DNA of 64,000 nucleotides, from NCBI RefSeq assembly GCF_000327385.1, contig NW_008709945.1, positions 186,001 to 250,000 on the forward strand, given 5' to 3'. This document shows, piece by piece, positions 1-14,100 of the stretch. How positions within the stretch are numbered: position 1 is the first letter of the stretch; each line of letters starts with the position of its first letter. The notes under the pieces are model-generated. The model saw only the letters and a program-made list of their open reading frames with translations, ran no database searches and was not told where the DNA came from. The stretch comes from Lottia gigantea. Taxonomy: Eukaryota > Mollusca > Gastropoda > Lottiidae. A program made the translations under genes and the position numbers.

Positions 1-59
1 TATGGATATGGATTGCCGTCGAAACCCTACACCCCATTGATGCCACCCTTTTCTTCAAG
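1..59 (+). CDS. possible 3' part of an internal exon, cut by the window edge
   Basis: The first 59 bases are open in one plus-strand frame and read as a Tyr/Gly/Pro-rich peptide (YGYGLPSKPYTPLMPPFSS). They end exactly at a strong donor (AAG|GTAAGA). The product cannot be named from 19 residues. No acceptor for a following exon was identified in the next 270 bases before the convergent minus-strand gene. The call rests on the donor and the open frame only, so chance is a real alternative. Confidence 0.28.
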
Positions 60-333
60 GTAAGAACTATTTCTGAGTAAAGTCTTGTAAAATGCCCTTT
101 CAACACTATTTTCTCATCTACATGTTTTACTATTTTGAGAGATGGCAGCTGATCTCAAAATATAAGACAAAAAATAATCCATAAAGACATTTATAAACAA
201 CATCTAATGACCATTTCACACTTTTTCAACTGGGCCTATATATTACAGTTCTTTGCCTCTTTTTTCAGATTGGTGTTAGTTAGCTCTGAAAGATTAAGTT
301 CTATAGACAACAGTCCTTTAAGTACTATAAGAA

Positions 334-1770
334 TTAGTAAATTGGTGCAATGTTTGATTCAACCACGGTCAAATAGTTCAAATACATACTTTTTACTTCA
401 TGTTGAGTGTTTTCTAACAAATCTTTATAATGGTGGACATCAGCTTCCAGTTTCTCAATCGTATCTTGACTTTCTACCAGAGAATTTTCTAACTGAATAA
501 TTCTTACACTCAAAATATCGACTGTTTCATTCAAACTTGACTGAAATAATAAAAGTGATGAATAAACATCATTTAACATCGCAAGTTACGCAACTTGTCG
601 GGAGTGGGATCGTGTGTTCCGGAAGTAGGCCTATGACCATAAGTTTGTATAATAACAATATTCAAGTGAACATGGGTTGTTTTTTATTCTGATCTGACTT
701 TTTTTTATTTCATAATTCTATAACAAATGTTCATTAGATTCATATCACGTAAGTGCCCATAAAACTAAACGTATTAATGATAATAATAATTTCTCACTGA
801 AAAGATGGACTATAGATGGGATCGAGTAGAGAGCATAACCATAACTAGTTGATCATTCAACGCCGGTTACGTAATAAATCTATTGGTTATCTTAAAGTGA
901 TACTGCGTCTTAGAATTAACAAAACATTAAGAATTTTAAACTTGGCGAATAAGGGCCATTTGATATACCTTGTGTTATAAATAACATAACAGGCTCCTTA
1001 TATAATCCGATAAATCCTAAAAACTTAATATCAAGATTAAGCGTTTTGCAATAATTACTTATTTTTATGAATTTTCCAATTTTCCAGATTTTACAGGGAT
1101 TCGGTTGTAACTTTATGACACCAGGTAAGCTAAATGATGAATATAGACTAATATTGACCTTTTCGAGAACTTCAATTTTATGTTCATTCTAAGACGTAGT
1201 ATCACTTTAAGGCAGAGTGTATAGTCTTACCATGTCTTTTTTGAGATGTGACTTGTAGTCCTCTAATTCTCCCATTCTTAATTCTACACTTAATTCTCTT
1301 TTATTTAATCGCCATTTTTCTCGTTTTAATGTGGTAAACAATGTTCGGGCGTTATCCAAGCCCTCTCTAAATTGATGTAATGTATAACTCTTGTCTTTTA
1401 TATCCTCGTTATTCTGAAATATAACATCAGAATATTGGTATGTCTGGGATCTCAAGCATGAAGAATGAAGTACAGATTAAATTGGTTAAAGAACTTTGAG
1501 GGATTGGGAATCTGTGTTTGAAATTTGAAAATCTGAAATATTATCAGACCAGCCGAATTTCTCAGCAACATAATTGGACACCGCTGATGACTACCTCATT
1601 GATAGGCTATAATACTTGTTTCGAAGAAGAAAATTACCTACCACAATATATTTTTCTTCAATTTCATCCAACAGATCAGCCGTGGTTTCAAAACATTCGA
1701 GTAGATCTTCGGCCGTTTCTAACATGTCGTGGTTTTTGGTCTGTAAGCTAGATTTATTTGAACTCGCCAT
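334..1770 (-). CDS. small coiled-coil protein, three exons, 172 aa
   Basis: Three exons join in phase 0: 1770-1642 (43 codons, ATG in a good context, donor GTG|GTAGGT), 1413-1231 (61 codons, acceptor ATATTTCAG, donor ATG|GTAAGA) and 540-334 (68 codons plus TAA, acceptor TTATTTCAG). The protein starts MASSNKSSLQTKNHDMLE. It is acidic near the N-terminus, then rich in Lys, Glu, Leu and Gln with heptad-like spacing, especially around residues 70-105 and 110-155. It has no signal peptide, membrane segment or cysteine-rich part, so an intracellular scaffold or ciliary-type coiled-coil protein is plausible, but I do not recognise the family. An extra small exon between exons 2 and 3 cannot be excluded. 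That intron holds a MITE. Confidence 0.7.
892..1210. mobile_element. TTAA-flanked MITE inside an intron
   Basis: The element at 896-1206 is bounded on both sides by TTAA (892-895 and 1207-1210). Its ends form a 25-bp terminal inverted repeat, AGTGATACTGCGTCTTAGAA and so on against AGTGATACTACGTCTTAGAA, with two mismatches. The interior (about 310 bp) has no coding capacity. TTAA target duplication is typical of piggyBac-type transposition, so this looks like a non-autonomous relative (inference). It lies in the second intron of the coiled-coil gene. Confidence 0.62.
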
Positions 1771-2633
1771 TGTTTTGCAGTTGAAATGGTTGTACTATTA
1801 CTGTCACTGTAAAAATTTCAAAAACAAGTGTGAGTATAGCGACATTAATGCTTTTGAACTGTTAAAAGAATGCAAGGATTTCTGGTGTTTGTCAACATTC
1901 GGAAGTTTCCCAGCTGTCAGTAGATAATTTTTTTAGTTTTGTAGAATCCTTTTAACAGATTCTATAGTTATTCCTCGAGAAAACAATTTCTATATAAAGA
2001 AAGGTAATCCTTTAAATTTTAGAAGATGTTCTGTAATGTTGATATACATCCTACAAACATTAAATCACCTGAAATATTGCCCTTCACAAAGACACCTTGA
2101 TATCCTTATATAGCGCAAACCATGTAGCATATACCTTCTTAATCTTAATCTTTTATATAAATATACCTTTAAGAAAAGATTGATAATAAAAAACTTTCGA
2201 AGCTAATAAATCACACTAAAATACAGGTACTTGAATACGATTTGAATATCATCCTTACTTTATCCTGCTTCCTGCATAGACCGTGATTTGAATAATAAAC
2301 AGGTTTGCTACAAGGTTACTCTCTTAGTCCTTTCTTATTTGCTATATCTGATCAGATGAATTACTATCATTGATATGGACGATTAAATAGATATCACAAA
2401 GCTATAGGTTATCATTCAAATCATCTTAGGATCAATAATAAAATAGAGTCAAGTTTAATTGCTGATATTTAAATATTGTACACGACAGGGAAATGAAATT
2501 AAAATAAAATACGGGCTCTCTTAACATTAGCATATTGTTGAATTCACACCATTCTATATGGGTTCTCTTGCGCATTATCTCTTATCATTACACTATATTT
2601 ATCACAAGTGAGCGAAATATAATACTTAAGCCC
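1771..2633. other. intergenic, nothing supported
   Basis: AT-rich sequence upstream of the coiled-coil gene. The first bases 5' of its ATG probably hold the 5' UTR and promoter, but I see no convincing TATA or other element. No other gene or repeat was recognised. Confidence 0.5.
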
Positions 2634-3139
2634 NNNNNNNNNNNNNNNNNNNNNNNNNNNNNNNNNNNNNNNNNNNNNNNNNNNNNNNNNNNNNNNNNNN
2701 NNNNNNNNNNNNNNNNNNNNNNNNNNNNNNNNNNNNNNNNNNNNNNNNNNNNNNNNNNNNNNNNNNNNNNNNNNNNNNNNNNNNNNNNNNNNNNNNNNNN
2801 NNNNNNNNNNNNNNNNNNNNNNNNNNNNNNNNNNNNNNNNNNNNNNNNNNNNNNNNNNNNNNNNNNNNNNNNNNNNNNNNNNNNNNNNNNNNNNNNNNNN
2901 NNNNNNNNNNNNNNNNNNNNNNNNNNNNNNNNNNNNNNNNNNNNNNNNNNNNNNNNNNNNNNNNNNNNNNNNNNNNNNNNNNNNNNNNNNNNNNNNNNNN
3001 NNNNNNNNNNNNNNNNNNNNNNNNNNNNNNNNNNNNNNNNNNNNNNNNNNNNNNNNNNNNNNNNNNNNNNNNNNNNNNNNNNNNNNNNNNNNNNNNNNNN
3101 NNNNNNNNNNNNNNNNNNNNNNNNNNNNNNNNNNNNNNN
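2634..3139. other. assembly gap (506 N)
   Basis: A run of N. The right flank begins directly inside a minisatellite, so the gap is probably a collapsed or unresolved part of that array. Any open frame spanning it is meaningless. Confidence 0.99.
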
Positions 3140-3760
3140 CATCTATGCTAAACGCAACTAGGATACACAATCTATGCCACAATGCAACTTGGATACACAA
3201 TCTATGTCACAACATAACTTTAAATCATAATATGATAACAAAAACCTAAGATACAATAACACAAGAGGATACAACATCCAAATCACAAAAGACAAAACAT
3301 CAAAACACACAAAGTATCCAAATCACAACGCACATAGGATACAACACACAGGTCACAAAACACCTAGGATACAACACCCAAGTAACGGCACACCCCAGAT
3401 ACAACACCCATGTCACAACACATGTAGGATACACACAGATAAAATTGCTATGTGACAAAACTCAAATGATAAACTTCCCTAGGATACAATATCCATGTCA
3501 CGACGGACATAATATACAGCACCCAGGTCACAACGCACCTCTTAAAAAAGATACGACATCCAAGTCATACATACACCAAGTATACAACACTCTAGTAACA
3601 ACAAACCTCAGAAATATCACCAATTAACAACACACCTGAGACGCGACATCCATGTTAGGTTGCAACACAGATATAACATCCATGTTAGTCTAAAACACAC
3701 ATAAAACACCCTTATTACAAAACACCTAGGATACAACATCTATGTCACGACTTACAACAG
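3140..3760. repeat. degenerate minisatellite, unit about 30 bp
   Basis: Imperfect tandem copies of a unit like CACAACACACCTAGGATACA followed by ACACCCAAGT. Roughly 20 copies are visible, with frequent substitutions and length changes. The array starts at the edge of the assembly gap, so its true length is unknown. Confidence 0.85.
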
Positions 3761-5159
3761 ACATCACCAATACCACCGTATACTCTAAAACATCTAAGAA
3801 AATAATGATATACCTTTGATGCAATCAAATGGAATTAATGGCACTGCACATGTAAGATACAACACCAAAGTAAATATAGGTCAACTATAAAGGGAGAAAT
3901 TAGACTTTAAGATTAACCTGACACGGAAATGTAATTTAAATAACATTGCAACGAACCTCCTAAATGATTGGGTATTTAGTATAAAAAGTGTCAAATGAAT
4001 ACATAAATCATCCACATTAAAGACTGGTACTCAAAATTCGATCAATCATCAATTACAAGAATACCCTTCGCTTCAGGCCAAACGATGTCTTCTTGTAAAC
4101 AGTTACAGTTTGTTATTGGCTTAGTTTCATTTTTTAACCCTTGAATTTAGTCTTCAAATATTACACAAAACACAACAATGAAACCTTTAATGACAATAGA
4201 CGAGACACATACCAAACTATGAGGAAATATGTGCTGAACTGCTTTTTCCCATAGAAAATAAAATATCCTATGCTCACTGTTCATAAAATAAAATAAAATA
4301 AACACATAAATTTAAGAAGAAAAATAACTTCAAATATATATTGCAGTTTTATAAATTTTGAAAAATAATCAGAAGGTCTATGCGTTACAAATTTGCAGGT
4401 GCGCTTCAGCAAATGCAGTAATTGCCTGAATCCCAAGGCCATATTGAACTTGTTGCGGATATCATTTACTGTCTTGGATGTCTAATTGGACAACAGTGAC
4501 AGTGTCATGCCATGAATATATTTCAAAATATAACTCATGACTAAATAAATAGTTTGTTTACAAAAAATGTTTACAAATTATGTATGCAAATATATCATAC
4601 CATTATTAAATCAAAATGTGGATCAAAAAGTGTTGGAAAAGTGTCTGCAAAGCGTTGACACTTACCTGAAGTTTACGAGGCTTGTTCAAAACAGCACTAT
4701 TTAAAATGACCGAAAAGATCGTTAATGCAGTATGGTTACCTGCTGATGTTAGCGACACGTCAAATACTGTCTAGTGACAAGTCAGGTGTGACAGCGAGAT
4801 GATAAATACGTCACCTTCGGCCATAAAATAAACCTTACTGCAAACGGTATCACATAGAGAATACAGCGCTGTGTATAGATCTTTTGTACTCGTAATATCA
4901 GAATAAAATCCGTAATAGCCACTAAATATCAATAAATACAATGCCCTCTTGTAGTGAATTATGATAATTCCATTCACGTTTCCGTTAATATGAATATGAA
5001 TATGAATATCCCTAGTTTCAAATCTCGAGATATTTTAATATCTGAAAATTTATCACGATTTGATGCAAATAACTTATTCAAATTTTATGCAAAAACTATG
5101 CAATTTTACATCAAAACAACAACATTTTTATGGTATCGCTGGGAAATCTCAACGTATTC
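3761..5159. other. intergenic, nothing supported
   Basis: AT-rich, many stops in all frames. The only local structure is a short (GAATAT)n-like run near 4990-5010. No exon with credible splice sites was found. Confidence 0.5.
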
Positions 5160-6500
5160 CTGATCGTATCTTGTTTAGATAAAGTAAGTATTGTCTTTCT
5201 AAGTAAGTACATGTGTTGTTATACTAATGAAGTAACTATTGCCATAGTTGTTTGTATGGTCACATTGGTTACAGTCAGTATTGTCATACTAATAAAATAA
5301 ATATTGTCATAGTAACTATTGTCATAGTTGTTTAAGTAAGCATTATCATATTGGTTGTTTAAGTCAGAATTGCAATTTGGGTTAAAGTAAGTATTGCATT
5401 GGTCGAAGTAAGTATTGTCATAGTTGTTTAGTTAATAGTGTAATATTGGTTACAGTAAGTATTGTCATACTATCAAATATTATTGGTTACAGTGTTAATA
5501 GTGTAATATTGGTTACAGTCAGTATTGTCATACTATCAAATATTATGGTTACAGTGTTAATAGTGTAATATTTGTTACAGTAAGTATTGCCATACTAATA
5601 AATTTAGTAACTATTGTCATATATATTTAGTTGATATTGTAATATGGGTCAGTATTGCCATACTGGTTAAAGTAAGTATTTCAATATTGGTATAAGTAAG
5701 TATTACAATATTGGTATAAGTAAGTATTGTCATATTGGTATAAGTAAGTATTGTCATATTGGTATAAGTAAGTATTGTAATATTGGTATAAGTAAGTATC
5801 GTCATATTGGTATAAGTAAGTATTGTCATATGGGTATAAGTAAGTATTGAAATATTGGTATAAGTAAGTATCGTCATATTGGTATAAGTAAGTATTGTCA
5901 TATTGGTATAAGTAAGTATTGTAATATTTATTAAAGTAAGTATTGTCATGTTGGTATAAGTAAGTATCGTCATATTGGTCTTAGTAATTATTGTCATATT
6001 GGTATAAGTAAGTATTGTCATATTCATTGGTATAAGTAAATATTGTCATATTGGTCTAAGTAAGTATTATCATATTGGTATAAGTAATTATTGTCATATT
6101 GGTCTAAGTAAGTATTGTCATATTGGTCTAAGTAAGTATTGTCATATTGGTATAAGTAATTATTGTCATATTGGTCTAAGTAAGTATTGTCATATTGGTA
6201 TAAGTAAGTATTGTCATATTGGTATAAGTAAGTATTGGCATAATGGTATAAGTAAGTATTGGCATATTGATTGAAATAAGTATTGCAATATTGATTAAAA
6301 TGTTATATTGATTAAAGTAAGTATTGTAATATTGATTAAAGTAAGTGATTAAAGTAAGTATTGTCATATTTGTAACAGTAAGTAGGCCTATCATTTTACT
6401 CGTAACAATAAGTATTGACATATTTGTAACGGTATGAATTTTCATATTTGTAACAGTATGTATTATCCTACTCGTAATATTGTCAAAGTAACTATTGTCA
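5160..6500. repeat. minisatellite, 24-bp unit
   Basis: The core at about 5660-6480 consists of tandem copies of a 24-bp unit (GTATAAGTAAGTATTGTCAT plus ATTG). More diverged, irregular copies sit at 5160-5660. Because 24 is a multiple of three, long frames stay open; the minus strand reads as an octapeptide repeat (TNMTILTY) over 5617-6027 and 6176-6445. I treat these frames as a by-product of the repeat: no splice sites, start context or non-repeat coding sequence accompany them. Confidence 0.92.
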
Positions 6501-9500
6501 TATTCGTATTAATAAGAGTGTAAATATTGTTATGTCGTTTACGTCGAGTGTCATATTATTCAAAACAAGTATTGCTCCCGACAATACAATTTTAACAGAG
6601 ATGATTTCAATTTCCCAATTTCGATTGTTAATTTTTTCTTTTCATTGGCAGCAATATTCTTCAATCTCAATTTATTCTCTGTGTTTTTCATAAGATGAGC
6701 TTTCGGCTTAAAATAAATTATAAACTTCTAAACTTCTCACACATAGCTTTTATCTTCGCAATTGGAAAACTTTTCGATCGACTTCACGATTTCATTGATA
6801 AATACAATAATCTTGTATCTTTCATGATATCAAATTTGCTCAACGATGAGTTTACTCCGTGATAACTAATAACAGATCTAAGAGTTCTGATAGGCCCCGT
6901 ATATTTACGCTAGCACAGTTACTTCCCTTGATATATGGAATTTGTTGAGTGACATAGCCTAATTCAGTGAGTTATATATTTAGAAACAACGGGGTAACGT
7001 TATACAGGTGGCTCTCGTTATATGATATAAAAATACATGTCATGTTTGTGAGCAGCCTCATCAACAACGAGACTTATTTTAACGTTATTGTCAGTCAGTA
7101 TCAGAGAATTCCAGTCCTTTTTTTTTTTATATCTGTTGACATCTCTATTTTACAAGATATTTATATTTATAATTGTATAATAACCATAGAGTAATATATC
7201 TATTATAACTCAATGATAATAACCTAGTTAATTTGCAAATAATTCATTCATAAGGGGAGGCAATCAAAGATAGTGAAAAAGATTAAGACAATACACGTTT
7301 CCTCCGGTTCTCTCTTAAACTTTTTAATGCACACTTTCTAATTTTATAAATGAAATCGTTTATTTGACTATATCATTGGTTGAACATAGTACATTTGCCC
7401 ATATTGCATTATTAAATACTTTGTCTCTGAAATTTCTAGATTAATTCTTAAAGATGGGTTTCCTTATTTTCTAGTGTCAAATTAGGTAAACTAATTGATT
7501 AATTAGTGTTTCTAATGAATTATCATGTATTCTTAATCATATCATTATGTTCTTATTGCATAGAAATAAGAGTTTTAACCAATCATAAATGTCCATGTAT
7601 GTCAATTCTGGATAAACAAAAAAAGACTTTTTGACCTTTCTTGATCGGTCACTCATTGGAATTCTGCTGGTAATTTTCTTTAGCAAATTGTGATTTAATT
7701 ATGGACATGTGACACAAACTGGTATTTTTCCAAGTCATTAGAACACTTCTACTTTCTATTCATATAAGTATTAGCATTTTCATTTTCATAAATGAAAATA
7801 AGGGAACTCATCTTTAAATGAGAGATTAATGATATGTATTTAGCCCTATACGCCTACATGGAATATAATGTAGCTTATGACTGAATTAGTTACTATTCTG
7901 AATAGGCTAGATGTTGTTCCGATCCTTTAACACATAGATTGTATATGACGTAATGTTCTACTACAGCTGGTATTTGGAAAGACAATTTACAAATTTGTTT
8001 TTTTATAATAGACACGACTTATAAATCAGGGAGGTATATTAATATAATGTACATTATATCCCAAGGCTATGTGAAATCACTTAAAGATGACAATGATGCA
8101 AGTGTTTACTGTAGGTTAGTCGAGTGCATGTATTTCTAGAGCAAACCAACACCCACGCGCATAACTATTTATATTGAATCTTCGTCGAAATATCAACATC
8201 GGTCTGAATATAGTACACAACTCTTACAGTTTGATATATTAACATACATTCTGTATTGGCCTATTTCAAGTATTTACATTTCGTTTAACAGTAGACATCA
8301 ATTCACTATTAGTTTAGAGTTGGTATAAATATCTATAAAGTTTACTATACAAGCATTAATTTGAAATAAATGGAATAAAAGAATTAGCAAGTTTATTTTG
8401 CCTTTTATTCTGTCCCTTTAAAATATATTGTTAGACACACTGAGGGCTTCCTAGTATCTATCATTAGATTGGAACCATAACCTGACCATTTAAACGGTAA
8501 AATTGGACCTTCATTTTGTACATTACAGTTACCATAAAATTCTCTGTAAAACTGTATGACCTATTAACAGTTTTTATTTGGCAAACATTCTTTTAATTTG
8601 CATCATTTTTCGCGACTACCAACTTATACACCATATTTGGTTTTCTTTTGCAAGATCGTAACCATTGAGGCAGGTGTAGATATGAAGATGATGATGTAAT
8701 AGATTATAAATTAAGAGTAAACATATCACGTTGTTAAATTGTTTTCAAGGTTTCTCTGACATGAAAACATACACCGCCAGAGACATACACCACCTCTCAT
8801 CAGATGATGTTCGAATGGAAGAACAACAATAACATCACGAATTCACTATCTCTGGCGGGAATCGTGTACTTTTGAGGCATAATTAGGTCTAGGTCTAGAT
8901 TTCAGGTTTACTGGATGGTCGAACATTTTCAAAATGGAACATATATATTCAAGTTTAATGCATTTTTCCAATTATCGCATGTACGTACATGTTTTGATGA
9001 TGGACCATTCGTGCGTATACTTAAGATACAATCAGGCGTTTGTGGGTATTTATTATATATGGCATAACTCACACGATGTTCATTGACCATCTCCACAGAA
9101 GTTAGTTCCATTAAATCCTCTATGGTGATTAGTACAAGGCGATTTAGATAGCGCCATCACGACTGCTTCTGATTATAGGAGATGGTGTAATATGCCCCTC
9201 GTTATCAGTGACGTTTCTATAAATAAGGTGGATGGGAAGAGGGTCTAGCAGGAACCATTATTGAAGTATCAATGGAGCTTACAGGCCTTTCATTTCTATG
9301 TAAATTGATCAAACGTTTGAATGTGGGAACAACTGGTATTTCTATAAGCCATTAGGGGCAAGTGACGTTTGTATGAATCTTTAAAGGAGGGGATGGGGAG
9401 AGGGGTGTGTTGGAGCGAGTACCCAATCTCGCATTATGGCTTTTCGCTGTTTATGTTCCTATTATTTCATCAAGAATGCTGGGTATCGGACTTCAATGCT

Positions 9501-11125
9501 GAGAAGAGAAAAATAACAGCATTGGTATACAACAACATGCTAACGAAATTTCTGACTTTGCATTTACATTTACAGTCCATTTTCTTATACAATCAAGCCT
9601 TGTTTCTCCGCCATTAGAATGATGTTATCGGCAGTGCGGTTGGAGTTTTTACACCTACCGTACAGAGGTTAAGAAAAATTAATCATACCAAATAATATCA
9701 TCCAGTACAGTAAACTATAAACTAGAATCGATTGTATGAAACGTGGCATAATAACATCATCATTATTATGATGAATATGTTGAGTACCCATTGTTTATTA
9801 TAGTCTGATAGGCCATATAGCATACTGGAAGTCACATCTACAAAATTAACTACGGGTCATGCTGCCTTCATTAAAATAAGAATATTACCATCTTTTGAAT
9901 TCACGGCAGTGGTATTAAAGTATAAATGAAAAGCACGAAACGAGTCTAACATGATGCAAGTTTGAGTAATTAGCAGCAATTTGCAGTGTCTCAGAGAAAT
10001 CTTACATTTGAAGTCAGCAAACCAGTTTGACTTTCCACTTTATACTGTAATTATGTCATTTTAGACTGATTTAACCGTTTATAAAGTCGAGAGATAAGAT
10101 CACAACTTTTTGTGGCAAAACCGGAAGTAGTATTTTTGGCACTTGTAATTAGCAATATCCATACCAGAACAGATTTTTGTTTGGTCTGCCGAACCGGAAG
10201 TATATTCATCAAACACAAAGGCACATTTCTTTACAGGGCACAATCTAATATTTGATATGATACGTACAGATCAGCTGGTATTTCTGAAATCCCATTTCAG
10301 CAAATCAGTTCTAAGGCTAAATTATTATTCCTGTACTTATCTGACATACAACCTTTGAATATTAAAGTGGTTAAAGAATAAACACTGTGGTATTTAGGTA
10401 ATTATCAATAAGCCTGTATACTGATAATTTAAAGTAGCCCTGTCTGAAAATTTGACATTTTCCAGAAACAAAAACCGCTGAATTGGTTATAAATTACATC
10501 CATGTGTTCTTCAACAGCAAAGCCAGCAAAGTTCAGAAGACCCATGGAGATGGAATTTTCTGTTAATTCAAAATAGTTGATATGGTTTATTAGTGTGTGT
10601 TTATTTGAAAACCTGCTTCCGGATGCCGATCTTTAGATTCGTATAAGTTAAAAAATTTAAATCCAAGTTTATAAAATAAAAAATTGAGTAAAATGTGCCA
10701 CACCCCAGTTGAAATGAGTCAATTAACAATAAGTTGATTCAGTTGTACAATGATAACAGGAAGACTCGTCAACTTGCGAGAATGTCGGTACAAGTGGTGA
10801 TATATAAATACAAATAACGCCTTCAAAATCTATTTTTAGAATGCATTTGGTACCGCAGTAAATGATTTACCGTGCCATGAAATCAACACTTATTTCCTAC
10901 TACAGTAGTAACACGCCAAAACTAAATTTGACTTCAGAAGGGTTAACCTTAGTAACCATGGCAATGACTGGGTTCGGTACCTGTTCTTTAATCTGATTGG
11001 TTAATTCCGCGTGGAGTAGAAACTTGTTAAACAGACTGGTACAAAGTTGGTGATCAAGCAACCGGCGTCCTGAGTGAAGCGCGATTGGTTTTGATTAGAG
11101 ATTCCGTGGACTTAATTTTGCCAAA
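6501..11125. other. long intergenic stretch, nothing supported
   Basis: About 4.6 kb of AT-rich DNA without an exon I can support. The longest open frames (75-82 codons, at 6967 and 9369) lack coding character and use no plausible start. The last few hundred bases lead into the claudin-like gene and presumably hold its promoter and 5' UTR. A short upstream frame starts at the ATG in AACCATGGCAATG near 10957. Confidence 0.5.
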
Positions 11126-14100
11126 ATGGCTTCACTGAGAAGTGCCTCTACCTGGCTGAAAGTGGCCTTTGCTTGTTTGATTATTGCTGTAATTTTGTTC
11201 ATAGTTGCATTCGCCACCTCGGCCTGGGTATCTTATCATTACCGAAATGATTACCAATCTATTGGATTATGGAAAGGCAGACACTGTACTGGAAACTTTT
11301 GTACCGAAGGAAGATTTAGGTTTTCATTTAACTATGGTAAGATTTCTATTAATATTCATAGTTTTATTGTAGCAATTCATCATTACTTTTGTCTGGGACA
11401 CGAGTCTGGACCAGCAGTAATCGGTAATTCATTACAGACACAGTGGGAAATATATCAATTAAAAACATCACTTGGACAGTGGCATACACACATACAGATG
11501 CTCCATTTGACGATTTGAATTATTGGTGGAGTACTATACTGTACTCCAAGACCAACGTATATTAGATAAATGTATTTTGTAATGTAATACATCTAAGTGA
11601 AGTATGACTCAAATTAAAAACTGTAATTGGATTGACTTGTTTGGTCAGATTGCGACTTGTTCTGTTGAAGAGCTGTGATATGAATAATGTATACTGTATC
11701 TGAAACTCGTTATTCTGTAGGTAACAAGAGTTAAAAAGTCATTCTTTGAATTTAGTTGACTGTGTAGTTAAAAATCTATTCATTGAAATTACATGTGCCC
11801 GTGTATTAAATTTTCATTTTAAATCTCTAGTCTTTGAATTAAGTTGACTGCGCAGTTGATATCTATTGGGGTTAAATTGAAATTATTATTGCATATGTAT
11901 TTAAATGTTCATTTTATATGCATAACCATATCGTTATGATAATAACAAGATTTATGATATCTAGTAATATCTGGCCTTAAAGACTTGTATCGCATAAATT
12001 TCTGCAAAATAAGCATTTTTATATGAGTATTATCTTATATAATATAATCAGCAAATAAGTGTAACACACTGAAAAAAGATAGAATTGTGCAGTTCACTTT
12101 GAGTTTCAAACGGGCTCTACTACTTATAAGGTTTTGTTTTGTACAGATCTAACACTGTCTAAAATCTAAGTCTAAAATACATCAATAAAGCAGTATTTGA
12201 CAAACCAACAACTACCAATCCTGTGCAGACAAATCCAGACTGGTGATTAACGCCAGTCCAATTAATCATCTGGACACGCCTGTAATGTCGTTATAAAATT
12301 CCCTTTACACTCAACCCAGCCCTTCAACTTCCCATCTGGAATAAGTTTGATGTATTTCTCACGACTAAAGCTGTGTATTTAGCTTGAGCTAGTGGAATGT
12401 CAGTAGTTGAAATGTGATACTGACGATAGGTTTTTGAGTTTCAGGTAGTTGATGATCTTACAGTGCAGTAGATCGTGTAATCTATGGGAACTTGGCTGTA
12501 AACTGTTTAAAATACACCATTAGTTCGACTTAAATATATATAGACCCAAATTTTGTTTAGCTTTTTTTCTGTTGGGATTCTACCATCTGATGAATCTGAA
12601 ATCGAAACGATATATTTTATCTGTATATCAATGAATAAAGTATTTTTTCACAAGTATGTATAGTTCATATAATAAACAGTGAATCATAACAACCAGTGAA
12701 TGGTTTATGTATGAACTATTTCCGCCTATTTCAGAATGATCTTCCGTACTAAACGTGAAACATTCACCCAGGCAAATACTTTATAATCAATGAGCTCATT
12801 GACTTAACACAATTAAGAAATTAGCACAAACAATCAGGGGTATTATCGCTGCCTTTAGTATGACTAAAAACCGAATTGCTGTATCCATGTTAGGAAGGTG
12901 CTAGATGGTTACTTGTAAAATTCGAGGGTAATGAGTCGAAATGACTATCACAGGTGGTTTTGTTCTGACTATGAAAGTTTTCAGTAGACAGAATGAACCT
13001 AAATTTAAGTTGTTCAGAAGTTTAGAATGTTAATAAAGGTCGAATAGGTAACTTGATACGTGTCTGATTTAAACTAGGTACTGAAGTAGTCGAACGAGTA
13101 CTGATAGTAGCTGTAAGTTGTTTAGTATGCAGTCCATTTACTACCAAAAATAGAGTATTCTGTACTGCCCATGGTTCAGTGACTATAATTAGTTGGTATG
13201 TCTACTGTAAACAATATGTCATCAGGTCTTTACATTGCAATAAATCTGCCCAATTAAAGTTTCAAAATAAAGTTCTGCCCTAATGTTTGACCAGTATCAT
13301 ATTACATACATACACATCTTTATGACCTCTCTTACAATAACTTTTCTTATTGGCGTATGAATAGACTTCGCCTATGGACCCCACTGAGGCCCCCCCACCC
13401 CACCCCCTAAGTGGGCCACAGACCCCACGCTGCGACTGTCGCTTCATTCGGTATGAATGTATGTCCATAATGAGTTGCTGTTTCTGTCTAAATGTATTTT
13501 ACTGTAATATAAAACACTTTTATACCTCGGGGACCCATCGACCATCTATGGCGCTTCAGCAATTTCAGTCATGAAAAGCAGCGATTTAGTTCATTTACTT
13601 ACTTACCCTATTTTAGACTGCTAATTTTATGAGCACAGATTTGAAGATTTGGATGCATTTCCTACAAGAACTTATTCATAAAAATATTACCGGGTACTGT
13701 CAAATTATGAGTAACAATCTATTTATCTGAATAAATACGTTAGCCTCCAAACTTTTTATATGGTTTTGAAATGCTAAAACTTTGCAACTTTTTAAAAATT
13801 GCAAAATTTGATCACATATAAAAGTGTGTTTCTATAGTGGTTAGATTTGTTTGTTGATATTCCTGATTGATAGGATTCTGATTTCTGAAATTTTCACGAC
13901 TATCTTCTTTTCAAAGAACAGAGTTTTGCTTAAGAGAACCAAAATTTCAAAATTAATCTAGTGAAGCAGGGCTCTATACTAAATTTAGAACATGAAATGT
14001 AATACCAGGGTGCCAAAAACAGGTCAAGTTATAGTACCTTCTTAGTGAGGTATTATCAATTGGTGACAAGGTGCAATATAAATTTGTATCATATCTGTCA

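Noticed and set aside
1518-1927. Two plus-strand frames opposite the coiled-coil gene
   Set aside because: They are shadows of the minus-strand first exon and its flanks.
2535-3200. Open frames of 184-218 codons
   Set aside because: They are runs of N in the assembly gap.
5617-6445. 136- and 89-codon frames with octapeptide repeats, minus strand
   Set aside because: They arise from the 24-bp minisatellite, whose period is a multiple of three.
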